From: Kiritimatiellales bacterium
GTDB taxonomy: Bacteria > Verrucomicrobiota > Kiritimatiellia > Kiritimatiellales > Pontiellaceae
Direction: 5' to 3'
Length of the DNA: 64,000 bases
Assembly (NCBI GenBank): GCA_003246265.1
Contig: QKAU01000006.1
Location: 1-64,000, forward strand
Part shown: positions 25,903 to 33,548 of the stretch, piece after piece
Position numbering within the stretch: the stretch's first letter is position 1
Layout: each line of letters opens with the position of its first letter
Made by a program: the position numbers and the translations under genes
Notes under the pieces: model-generated
What the model saw: only the letters and a program-made list of their open reading frames with translations
Told to the model about the DNA's origin: nothing
Database searches by the model: none

Positions 25903-26529
25903 CTAGCCGTTGAGGTTGAGTCGGTAGTCCTGCCCGCCGCCGAACTCGAGGATACGCTGGACGTGCTTCCCAAGGATGTCGGCCTCGAGGTTGACCTTCG
26001 TGCCCGCGCGGAACTCCGACATGTCGGTCTCCTGCATCGTATGGGGAATGATGTGCACCACGAAACCGGAGTCGGTCAGCTCGGCGACCGTCAGCGAAAT
26101 CCCGTCGAGCGCGATCGACCCCTTGTAGACCATCAGCATCCGCAGGTCGCGGGAGCAGTCGACCGTGAACTTCCAGTCGCGGCCCACCTGTTCGATCTTC
26201 GAGACCGTGCCGGTGCCGTCGACATGCCCCGTCACGATATGGCCGCCCAGCGTATCGCCCAGCGCCAGCGCCTGCTCGAGATTGACCACGTTGCCCGGGG
26301 TCTTTTCGCCGAGGTTGGTCTTGGCGAAGGTCTCGCCCAGCACGTCGAACATCAGCCGGTCCTCCTCCATGGCGGCCACGGTCAGGCAGGTGCCGTTCAC
26401 GGCGATGCTGTCGCCCAGCCCCACCGGGCGATCGAACGGCCGGTTCGGCACCATGGTGATGCGCCCCGCCGTCCCTTCCATCCTGATCTCCACGATATGC
26501 CCCAACCGCTGCACGATTCCCGTAAACAT
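25903..26529 (-). CDS. ribE: Riboflavin synthase alpha subunit
   Basis: This 208-residue enzyme dismutates two 6,7-dimethyl-8-ribityllumazine molecules to riboflavin. It consists of two lumazine-binding barrels. The first begins MFTGIVQRLGHI and contains NGTCLTV. The second has GHIVTGHVDGTG and DGISLTVAEL. Length and N-terminal MFTGIV are standard. It starts 1 bp after ribD. Confidence 0.96.
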   Translation of the reverse strand: MFTGIVQRLGHIVEIRMEGTAGRITMVPNRPFDRPVGLGDSIAVNGTCLTVAAMEEDRLMFDVLGETFAKTNLGEKTPGNVVNLEQALALGDTLGGHIVTGHVDGTGTVSKIEQVGRDWKFTVDCSRDLRMLMVYKGSIALDGISLTVAELTDSGFVVHIIPHTMQETDMSEFRAGTKVNLEADILGKHVQRILEFGGGQDYRLNLNG

Positions 26530-26530
26530 C

Positions 26531-27538
26531 CTATCGCTCCTTCCTTGCCATTACCAGGAGGTCATCCCCCACCCGTTCCATTGATTCGAATTCCAGCTGC
26601 ACGACGTCGGCCAGCCTCGCACCGGTCCTGCCGAAGCAGGGCAGCCCGTCGGCACCCAACAGCTTCGGGGCGATGAAGAAGGCGAACTCGTCGACCAGCC
26701 CCTGTTCCACCAATCCGGCGGCCAGCTTTCCGCCGCCTTCGCACAGTACGTGCACGATCCCCTGTCCCTTCGCCAGATCCTTCAGGACCGCATCCAGCGC
26801 GCCGCTGCGCACGAGGGTCCGCTCGGCGGACTCGTCGGTCAGCACCTTGGCCGCGGAAGGTATATCGACTCCAACGACCACGCGCCACGGTTTGCGGCCC
26901 AGCGCGGGTCGCGGCAGCAGCGAGGGGTCGTCGGTGCGCACGGTCGCCGCACCGACCATGATCGCATCGGCCCGACGACGCAGGGCCTGCACCCGATCGC
27001 GCGCGGCCGCCCCCGTGATCCACTTCGACCCGCCTGCGTGGTCGGCGATGCGCCCATCGAGGGTGATGGCCAGCTTCAGGGTGACGTAGGGGAGCCCCGT
27101 CGTGATGAACTTCTCGAAGGGGGCGACCAGTTCCCGCCCCTCCCGCCGGCAGATCCCGGCCACCACCTCGACGCCTGCGCGGCGGAGGATATCCAGCCCC
27201 TGACCGGCATGGCGCGGGTTGAGGTCCTTCACCGCCACGACGACGCGGCCGATCTTCCGCTCGAGGATCAGGTCCGTGCAGGGCGGTGTCCGCCCGTAGG
27301 TCGAACAGGGTTCAAGCGTGACATAGAGAGTGCTGCGCCGCAGGTCGGGCGCGTGGGGGCGCAGGCTCTTCAGGCAGGCCACCTCGGCATGCGGGCCGCC
27401 CGCCTTTTCGTGCCACCCTTCCGCGATGATGCGGCCATTCTGCACCAGTACCGCGCCGACCGGAGGGTTCGGGCGGGTCAGCCCCTCGCCTTTCCTAGCC
27501 AGTTCGATCGCCCGCAGCATGTATCGAGTGTCATTCAT
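26531..27538 (-). CDS. ribD: Bifunctional riboflavin biosynthesis deaminase/reductase
   Basis: This 335-residue enzyme performs the second and third steps of riboflavin synthesis. The N-terminal zinc deaminase has AGGPHAEVACL, with the HAE motif, and LEPCSTYGRTPPC. The C-terminal reductase starts near residue 145 with YVTLKLAITLDGRIA, then GAATVRTDDPSLLPR and HVLCEGGGKLAAGLV. It is slightly shorter than E. coli RibD but complete. It lies 85 bp after ftsY, the widest gap in the operon, which holds nothing I recognise. Confidence 0.95.
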   Translation of the reverse strand: MNDTRYMLRAIELARKGEGLTRPNPPVGAVLVQNGRIIAEGWHEKAGGPHAEVACLKSLRPHAPDLRRSTLYVTLEPCSTYGRTPPCTDLILERKIGRVVVAVKDLNPRHAGQGLDILRRAGVEVVAGICRREGRELVAPFEKFITTGLPYVTLKLAITLDGRIADHAGGSKWITGAAARDRVQALRRRADAIMVGAATVRTDDPSLLPRPALGRKPWRVVVGVDIPSAAKVLTDESAERTLVRSGALDAVLKDLAKGQGIVHVLCEGGGKLAAGLVEQGLVDEFAFFIAPKLLGADGLPCFGRTGARLADVVQLEFESMERVGDDLLVMARKER

Positions 27539-27623
27539 GGCATCTTCAGCGCGAGAGCATCAAGCTTCTCAATGGCGCGCAGGGATTCCTTCGCGTGTCC
27601 TGGTATTCTTTGCGACGTTGCGT

Positions 27624-28511
27624 TCAACATCCCTCTCCAAGCAGCGCTTCTACGAATTTTTCCCGGTCGAAGGGGGCGAGGTCGTCCTCGCCTTCGCCGA
27701 GGCCGGCGAAGAGGATCGGCACGCCCAGATCGCGGCGCACGGAAAAGAGGAAGCCGGCCTTCGATGAGCCGTCGAGCTTGGTCACGACGATGCCGGTCAG
27801 CGGCACCACCGCGTTGAACTGCCGCGCCTGGATGACGGCGTTCTGGCCGAGGGTGGCGTCAAGCACCATCCATACGGCGTGGGGCGCCCCTGCGAGGCGT
27901 TTGTCCATGGAGCGGCACATCTTCGGCAGTTCGTCCATCAGCGGGGTTTTGGTGTGCATGCGTCCCGCCGTGTCGACCAGCACCAGGTCGCAGCCCTTTT
28001 CCAGGGCGGCGTCGACCGCGTTGAAGGCGACGCCCGCCGCATCGTGGCCGGTCTCGCCTCCGGTAAAATCGCATCCGAGCTTTCCGCTCCAGAGCCGGAG
28101 CTGCGACGAGCCCGCCGCCCGGAAGGTGTCGGAGCCGCAGAGCATCGGCCGGAGCCCGCGGTCCATCGCCCGGCGGGCCAGCTTGGCGGCCGTGGTGGTC
28201 TTGCCGGAGCCGTTGACGCCCAGGAGCATCAGCACGAATGGATTGACGCCCGCCGGCCAGACGAAGGGTTCGGCATCGCCAAGCTCGTCGAGGAGCAGCT
28301 TCTTCAGCAGGTCGCGCCGCGAGGCCTTGCGCGGGGCGTTTTCGAGGGCCTCGACGATCTCCGCCACAAGCCGTGCCGGAACGTCGGAGCGCAGCAGCGT
28401 TTCCTCCGCAACCTCGACGTCCAGTTCGCCAGCCTCGCCGGCGTCGCCGGACGAGAAGACCTTCTGGAGGAGGTTCCTGGTCTTGGCAAGCGCACCGAAC
28501 CACCCGGCCAT
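27624..28511 (-). CDS. ftsY: Signal recognition particle receptor FtsY
   Basis: This 295-residue SRP GTPase docks SRP-ribosome complexes at the inner membrane. It has a short N domain and no long acidic A domain. The G domain has LLGVNGSGKTTTAAKLA (P-loop), DTFRAA, LVDTAGRMHT, VVTKLDGSSKAG and FAGLGEGEDDLAPF. Its ATG at 28511 shares one base with the nusB stop (TAATG). Placement inside the riboflavin operon is unusual. Confidence 0.96.
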   Translation of the reverse strand: MAGWFGALAKTRNLLQKVFSSGDAGEAGELDVEVAEETLLRSDVPARLVAEIVEALENAPRKASRRDLLKKLLLDELGDAEPFVWPAGVNPFVLMLLGVNGSGKTTTAAKLARRAMDRGLRPMLCGSDTFRAAGSSQLRLWSGKLGCDFTGGETGHDAAGVAFNAVDAALEKGCDLVLVDTAGRMHTKTPLMDELPKMCRSMDKRLAGAPHAVWMVLDATLGQNAVIQARQFNAVVPLTGIVVTKLDGSSKAGFLFSVRRDLGVPILFAGLGEGEDDLAPFDREKFVEALLGEGC

Positions 28512-28972
28512 TACTCCCCTCCCCCCGGCGGCTTGCAGGTAGTGCGGGCGGGGCGGTCGATATCCTTCCGGATGCGGTCGAGCACGCCGTTGACGAAGCG
28601 GCCCGACTGGAAACTGGCGAAGTCCTTGGCAAAGTGGACCGCCTCGTTGATCGAAACGACCGGTGGGATGTCCTCGCGGTAGAGCATTTCAAAGAGCGCA
28701 ACGCGCATCACCGTGCGGTCCACGGCGCCCATGCGGTCCGAGTTCCAGCGCTTCGCATAGTGCGAGAGCTTCTCGTCGAGCTCCTGCTTGCGCTGCACCA
28801 CGCCCTTGATGATCTCTTCGGCATAGGTCTTCTCGCGCTCGCTCGGCGACTTGTCCTCCCAGAAATCCTTCAGGGCCGTATCGATCGGCTCGGGATTGAA
28901 GTCGAGCTGGAAGAGGAACTGCATGATCCATTCGCGCGTTTCGCGCCGCCCGTTGACCTGTTTTTTTTCCAT
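28511..28972 (-). CDS. nusB: Transcription antitermination factor NusB
   Basis: This 153-residue all-helical protein forms the boxA-binding antitermination complex with NusE. Signatures are RRETREWIMQFLFQLDFN at the start, VDRTVMRVALFEMLY in the middle, and PPVVSINEAVHFAKDFA with FVNGVLDRI at the end. Its coupling to ribH is common in bacteria. It begins 3 bp after ribH. Confidence 0.95.
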   Translation of the reverse strand: MEKKQVNGRRETREWIMQFLFQLDFNPEPIDTALKDFWEDKSPSEREKTYAEEIIKGVVQRKQELDEKLSHYAKRWNSDRMGAVDRTVMRVALFEMLYREDIPPVVSINEAVHFAKDFASFQSGRFVNGVLDRIRKDIDRPARTTCKPPGGGE

Positions 28973-28975
28973 AGG

Positions 28976-29488
28976 TTATCCCAGTTTCCTGTAGACGCGC
29001 GCGGTTTCGATCGCCGCCTCGGCCGCATACCAGCCCCGCGTGTTCTCTCCGCCGCGGCAACGGGCCTCGGCCTGCGCCCAGCTGCGCACCCCGACGATTT
29101 CGTTGATGACCGGGATCCGGTGGCGGCAGGCAATATCGAGGATCGCCTGCCCGGTCGTGTCGATGATCATCTGCGCATGCTGTGTTTCGCCCTCGACCAC
29201 CACGCCGAGGACGATGAGCGCGTCGTACCGCCCACCCGCCGCCATCTTCTCGGCGACCACGGGGATTTCATACGCCCCCGGGACGCGCACGACATCGATC
29301 GTTCCCGACCTGGCGCCGTTCCGTTCAAGGCAACCCACCGCGCTGCGCGCCAGTTCGTCGGTCAATTCGTCGTTGAACCGGCTTGCGACAATGCCGAACC
29401 GCAGGCCGGAGGCATCGAGGTCGCCGACGACCTGGTTGGCCCCGATACCGCCGATCGGCGCGATGGTTTCCGAAATCCCTTTGCCCAT
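28976..29488 (-). CDS. ribH: 6,7-dimethyl-8-ribityllumazine synthase
   Basis: This is a 170-residue lumazine synthase. It reads LRFGIVASRFNDELTDELAR, then VRVPGAYEIPVVAEKMA, and VVVEGETQHAQMI with the catalytic histidine. The order of motifs and length are typical. The N-terminus has about 25 extra residues with GGIGANQVV. It lies 45 bp after ribBA in the FMN-controlled operon. Confidence 0.95.
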   Translation of the reverse strand: MGKGISETIAPIGGIGANQVVGDLDASGLRFGIVASRFNDELTDELARSAVGCLERNGARSGTIDVVRVPGAYEIPVVAEKMAAGGRYDALIVLGVVVEGETQHAQMIIDTTGQAILDIACRHRIPVINEIVGVRSWAQAEARCRGGENTRGWYAAEAAIETARVYRKLG

Positions 29489-29533
29489 GTTCCACCCCAG
29501 CCTGTTCGCGTCCGGCTTTGGACAGCAATGTTT

Positions 29534-30739
29534 CTAGATGATATGCCCCAGCTTGTCGCGCTTGGTCGACAAATAGTTGACGTTGTGCTCCGACGGGGGC
29601 AGCACCAGCGGTTCGCGCGAAGCGATGGTGATTCCGTACTTGTCCAGCCCCTGAATCTTTGCCGGATTGTTGGTCAGCAGCCGGATGGTCGCCATGCCGA
29701 GGTCGTTGAGGATCTGCGCGCCGATGCCGTAGTCGCGCAGGTCGGCCCCGAAGCCGAGATGTTCGTTGGCTTCGACCGTATCCATGCCCTGCTCCTGCAG
29801 CTCGTAGGCGTGGAGCTTCTTCGCCAGGCCGATGCCCCGCCCCTCCTGGCGCATGTAGACGATGGCGCCGTAGCCGTGCGCCTGGATCGCCTTCATGGCG
29901 GCATGGAGCTGGGCGCCGCAGTCGCAGCGCATGGAGTGGAAGACGTCGCCGGTGAGGCATTCGCTGTGCACGCGCACCAGCGGCGTCTTGCCACCGGAGG
30001 CGTCGCCACAGACGAGGGCCAGGTGGTCCTTGTGGTCGACGGCCGAGCTGTAGAGCTTGAGGCGGAAGGGGCCGGCATCGGTCGGCATGTTGATCTCGCG
30101 TTCCAGATGGACCAGCCGCTCGTGGGTGTAGCGGTATTTCACGATCTCGGAGACGGCGGTCATCTTCAGCCCGTGGTGGTCGGCGAAGCGGCGCAGGTCG
30201 TCGGTGCGCATCATGTCGCCATCCTCCCTGAGGATCTCGCAGATGACCCCGGCGGGTTTCAGGCCGCAGATGCGGGCGAGGTCGACCGTGCCCTCGGTAT
30301 GGCCGGCGCGCTGGAGCACCCCGCCGGGCTTGGCCTTGAGGGGGAACATGTGGCCCGGCTTCACGAAGTCGCCGGCCTGGCTGCTTTCGTCGACCAGGGC
30401 GCGGACGGTCTGGGCCCGGTCGGCGGCGCTGATGCCGGTGGTGGTCCCTTTCCGCACATCCACCGAATCCATGAACGCGGTGTGGTATTTGTCCGACGAG
30501 TGGGCGGGCACCATGTGCGCAAGACCGAGGCGGGCCAGGGCCTTCTCTTCCATCGGCACGCAGACCAGCCCGCGCGCCCGGGTGATCATGAAGTTGATGG
30601 TTTCAGCCGTGACCTTTTCCGCCGCGCAGACCAGGTCGCCCTCGTTCTCGCGATCCTCGTCGTCGGTCATCACCACGGTTTCGCCGCGCTTGAACGCCTC
30701 GATCACATCCTCGATCGGATCGAACAGATTCTTGCCCAT
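29534..30739 (-). CDS. ribBA: Bifunctional DHBP synthase / GTP cyclohydrolase II
   Basis: This 401-residue enzyme makes both riboflavin precursors. The start at 30739 is set by CAGGAGAGACG just before the ATG. The RibB half has VMTDDEDRENEGDL, AADRAQTVRALVD and HTEGTVDLARICGLKPAG. The RibA half has the zinc cysteines CLTGDVFHSMRCDCG, the RQEGRGIGLAKKLHAY motif and the GTP-binding tail DYGIGAQILNDLG. Both halves look intact. It is the first gene behind the FMN riboswitch. Confidence 0.96.
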   Translation of the reverse strand: MGKNLFDPIEDVIEAFKRGETVVMTDDEDRENEGDLVCAAEKVTAETINFMITRARGLVCVPMEEKALARLGLAHMVPAHSSDKYHTAFMDSVDVRKGTTTGISAADRAQTVRALVDESSQAGDFVKPGHMFPLKAKPGGVLQRAGHTEGTVDLARICGLKPAGVICEILREDGDMMRTDDLRRFADHHGLKMTAVSEIVKYRYTHERLVHLEREINMPTDAGPFRLKLYSSAVDHKDHLALVCGDASGGKTPLVRVHSECLTGDVFHSMRCDCGAQLHAAMKAIQAHGYGAIVYMRQEGRGIGLAKKLHAYELQEQGMDTVEANEHLGFGADLRDYGIGAQILNDLGMATIRLLTNNPAKIQGLDKYGITIASREPLVLPPSEHNVNYLSTKRDKLGHII

Positions 30740-30750
30740 CGTCTCTCCTG

Positions 30751-30792
30751 AAAACCAAAAACCCTGAAGTGCGTACGCCTTCAGGGTTTTTT
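30751..30792 (-). terminator. Riboswitch-linked terminator before ribBA
   Basis: CCCTGAAG and CTTCAGGG (30762-30769 and 30779-30786) form a perfect 8-bp stem with a 9-nt loop. On the minus strand it is followed by TTTTTGGTTTT. It lies between the FMN aptamer and the ribBA ATG, the expected position for an OFF-type transcription attenuator. Confidence 0.88.
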
Positions 30793-30813
30793 GCAAATGC
30801 AAAAGCGTTCCAT

Positions 30814-30938
30814 CATCTTCTTCCATCCAGACTCTACTGTCGGTCGCAGAATTCCACTGCGTCGTGTCCTGCCAAACCTGGAAGGACTCGCGGACTGTAA
30901 CCGCCGGTCGGGAATTTCACCCTGCCCCGAAGACCGAA
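30814..30938 (-). promoter_or_regulatory. FMN riboswitch (RFN element)
   Basis: Read on the minus strand, the conserved RFN core is present in order: TCTTCGGGGCAG, GGGTGAAATTCCC (complement of 30910-30922), ACCGGCGGT (30900-30908) and CCGCGAGTCC (30884-30893). A variable arm follows and the closing GGATGGAAGAAGAT pairs back with the 5' end. FMN binding should favour the downstream terminator at 30751-30792 and switch off the riboflavin operon. The remainder of the 355-bp gap up to 31096 shows only the likely promoter area, with no clear hexamers. Confidence 0.95.
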
Positions 30939-31095
30939 GCAATATGGAGCAACCCCTACAGCTGCGCAAGTGGAATTTGTCCGCATTCGGTCCGCGGCCC
31001 GCCCCGCTTTGGCTTGCATAGGATTTGCCAAGGCTCGGGGGCTTTGGCATGGTTCGCGACGTTTGCCGCATCTGCCACGCATGCCCAGGGGAACC

Positions 31096-33333
31096 ATGGG
31101 GAAAACCAACTATTCAGCCGAACTCTGCCAGGAGCTCCAGGTCGCCGCCCGGAATCCCGCATTGGAGCTCCACCATCGTCCCGTCCGCTACGAAAAGGGC
31201 ACCGTACTGCCCGTATCGATCACCGGCGTCTACCCCGCCGTTTCAGGCGAGGCCGAATTGACCGTCGACAAGTTTCTCGGTGGCGGGTTCGCCGGGCAGG
31301 TCTACCGCTGCCGCCTGACGGCCCTGCAGCTGCAGCCCGGCTGCAGCATTCCGGGACTGGAGACCGGCAAGCTCTACGCCGTAAAGATCGTCATCCCTCC
31401 CAGCACCTTCTCGCGCTGGTTCCGCAACACCACCTACTGGCTCGCCTTCCAGGGACCCTTCAGCGCACAGGTCAACCATGGCGCCTGCCGCGCCGGACTG
31501 CTCTGGCAGAAGCTGGTGCGGCGCGCCGGACTCGTGAAGTTCGGCCGCGAAAGCGCCGTGAAGGACGCCTACGCCTCCTTCTGGGATCCCACCCTCAACG
31601 CCTACGGCGAGATCACCGAATGGATCGAGGGCCGCATGTGGCACCTCGAGGCCGACGACCAGCTCGCCAAGCGCTTCGACTGGCGCAACGTGGCGCTTTC
31701 CGAAACCGGCAGCCCCGAATTCGTCGAGAAACGTCGCTTCATGGCGCAGATGGTCGAGCTCATGCACGAACTGGGCGCCCCCGAATTCGCCCGGCAGTAC
31801 GAGTGGTGGACCATGAAGAGCCAGCCCAACTGCATGAAGCGCACCGACACCGCCGACGGCGGCCTCTGCGCCATCGACTTCCGCGCCGGCCTGGCCCTGC
31901 TCCCCTTCCTCCCCATGAGCCCCGGCGACCTCAAGCTCATCGTCGACGGCCTGAAGCGCGGCGCCCTCGTCCAGTTCGACCGCTGCGATCTCGGCATCAT
32001 GGAGGCGTTCGTGGCCCGGCACCCCGCCGTCTTCGCCGACGTCCGCCCCATGATCGAAGAGCTGAAGATCCGCGACCGCGAATACCGCCGCTCGCTGCTC
32101 GACATCACCCACCATGGCGTGCGGCCCACCTTTGACCGCGCCCTCCAGCGGGATGTCATCGCCGGGCTGGTCGAGGGTTATCGCGCGGCCGACCTGGTCG
32201 ACGACGCGTTCGCCGAAAAGCTGCGGCGGGGAGGCCTGCGCTTCGCCCTGTTCCACCTGCTCGGGGCCGTTCCCCTGCTCGGCACGATGGTTCGCAAACG
32301 CTGGGGCAACGCCGCGTACCGGAGGCATCTCTTCAACTTGTTCACCAGCCGCACCTACTTCCAGGCCGCCGCGACGGCCCGCGCCGCGCACGAGCTGGTC
32401 GGCTGGCACCGTGCCGGCCGCACCGACGAAGCGCGGACCCGCCGGCTGGCCGCCCGGCCCGCGCTCTTCTTCCTCGAACGCTTTACGCTGGGCCTGCTGC
32501 CCATCGGACTGCACCGTCTCTGCATCCGGCCTGCCATGGCGTGGGAGGGCATCGTCGCCTTCTTCCGTTTCATCCGCGATTTCGCCCGCGACGCCGCGTT
32601 TCGCGAGAAGTGGTTCCTTGACCAGGTGGCCGAAGGCGAGAAAGATGGTATGCTCACCCGCGAGGAGCACGACCACATCGTCTCCATCATCAAGGAGCCC
32701 TTCATCGTCAAATACCTCCGCAGCATGGCGGTCCATTTCTGCACCCTTCCCGTCACGCAGGTCGTCAGCGTGACGGTGGGCGCATTCGTCTTCGCCTACG
32801 TGATCGGCCGGGGCGGCACCACGGCGGACGCCTCGCTCGCCTTCGCAGGGGTGCTCGCCCTCTTCCAGGTGACGCCCATCTCGCCGGGCTCGCTCTGCCG
32901 CGGCTTCTACGTGGTGGGCCTGATGATCTATGAACGGAACTGGCGCGACTACCTGGTCGCCTGCCCGCTCTCGTTCGTCAAGTATATCGGCTACCTTGCC
33001 TTCCCGCTGCAGATGACCACGACCTACCCGCACCTCTCCCGCTTCCTGGTGAGCCGGCGCGCCACCGCGCTGGTGCACGTCATCCCCGTCTTCGGGGAGC
33101 ACGGCGCCCTACTCGAACACTGGGTTTTCGACCTGTTCTTCAACGTGCCCCAGATCCTGGGCCGCCACATCAAGGGCCTGCTGACGGCCTGGATGGTGCT
33201 CGGCATGGCCACCATCATCCCGGCGCTCTTCTTTGTCGGAACCCGCGGCTTCACGGCCCTTTCGATTGCGCTGGTCGCGGTCTTCATCTGCCCGCGGATG
33301 GTCTTCTACCCCATCCTGAAACGGGGCGAATAA
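31096..33333 (+). CDS. Kinase-like domain fused to multi-pass membrane domain, unknown function
   Basis: This protein has 745 residues. ATG 31096 follows AGGGGA by a short spacer; ATG 31081 is an in-frame alternative. Residues 55-270 show protein-kinase-fold landmarks: a glycine loop FLGGGFAGQVY (60-70), a lysine strand YAVKIV (K97), a hinge-like ITEWIEG, SQPN (N245) and IDFRAG (D261). The usual catalytic-loop aspartate is absent, and the arrangement recalls ABC1/UbiB atypical kinases. Residues about 400-745 contain roughly six hydrophobic segments, for example VTQVVSVTVGAFVFAYVI and GMATIIPALFFVG. I do not recognise the full-length family. It is divergent from the riboflavin operon and alone in its unit. 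Activity, substrate and even catalytic competence are open. Confidence 0.75.
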   Translation: MGKTNYSAELCQELQVAARNPALELHHRPVRYEKGTVLPVSITGVYPAVSGEAELTVDKFLGGGFAGQVYRCRLTALQLQPGCSIPGLETGKLYAVKIVIPPSTFSRWFRNTTYWLAFQGPFSAQVNHGACRAGLLWQKLVRRAGLVKFGRESAVKDAYASFWDPTLNAYGEITEWIEGRMWHLEADDQLAKRFDWRNVALSETGSPEFVEKRRFMAQMVELMHELGAPEFARQYEWWTMKSQPNCMKRTDTADGGLCAIDFRAGLALLPFLPMSPGDLKLIVDGLKRGALVQFDRCDLGIMEAFVARHPAVFADVRPMIEELKIRDREYRRSLLDITHHGVRPTFDRALQRDVIAGLVEGYRAADLVDDAFAEKLRRGGLRFALFHLLGAVPLLGTMVRKRWGNAAYRRHLFNLFTSRTYFQAAATARAAHELVGWHRAGRTDEARTRRLAARPALFFLERFTLGLLPIGLHRLCIRPAMAWEGIVAFFRFIRDFARDAAFREKWFLDQVAEGEKDGMLTREEHDHIVSIIKEPFIVKYLRSMAVHFCTLPVTQVVSVTVGAFVFAYVIGRGGTTADASLAFAGVLALFQVTPISPGSLCRGFYVVGLMIYERNWRDYLVACPLSFVKYIGYLAFPLQMTTTYPHLSRFLVSRRATALVHVIPVFGEHGALLEHWVFDLFFNVPQILGRHIKGLLTAWMVLGMATIIPALFFVGTRGFTALSIALVAVFICPRMVFYPILKRGE

Positions 33334-33350
33334 TTGTGCACTTCCCGGCG

Positions 33351-33379
33351 TTGACGCACCCGGGGCTCCGTGCTACCTT
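33351..33379 (+). promoter_or_regulatory. Promoter of tRNA-Pro
   Basis: TTGACG at 33351-33356 and TACCTT at 33374-33379 are separated by 17 bp. The tRNA starts 31 bp downstream of the -10 box. The -35 is strong and the -10 weak. Confidence 0.55.
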
Positions 33380-33409
33380 GCGCCCTCGATTTTCCACTCC
33401 TTTGGATGT

Positions 33410-33487
33410 CGGGGCGTAGCTCAGTCTGGCTAGAGCGCTACCTTGGGGTGGTAGAGGCCGCTGGTTCGAATCCAGTCGCTCCGACCA
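33410..33487 (+). tRNA. tRNA-Pro(GGG)
   Basis: The acceptor CGGGGCG (33410-33416) pairs with CGCTCCG, including one G-T pair. The D stem is GCTC/GAGC. The anticodon stem CTACC/GGTAG encloses TTGGGGT, giving anticodon GGG. The T arm is GCTGG-TTCGAAT-CCAGT. CCA is encoded at 33485-33487. It reads CCC and possibly CCU codons. Confidence 0.95.
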
Positions 33488-33492
33488 AAAAA

Positions 33493-33515
33493 AACCGCCG
33501 AAAGGCGGTTTTTTT
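33493..33515. terminator. Bidirectional terminator between tRNA-Pro and GH29 gene
   Basis: AACCGCC (33493-33499), the loop GAAA and GGCGGTT (33504-33510) form a perfect stem. It is flanked by A-tracts on the left and T-tracts on the right, so it can stop transcription both from the tRNA and from the minus-strand polysaccharide operon. Confidence 0.92.
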
Positions 33516-33548
33516 GTCTCCGGACAGGATAAGTACCCCGCCGCGGGG

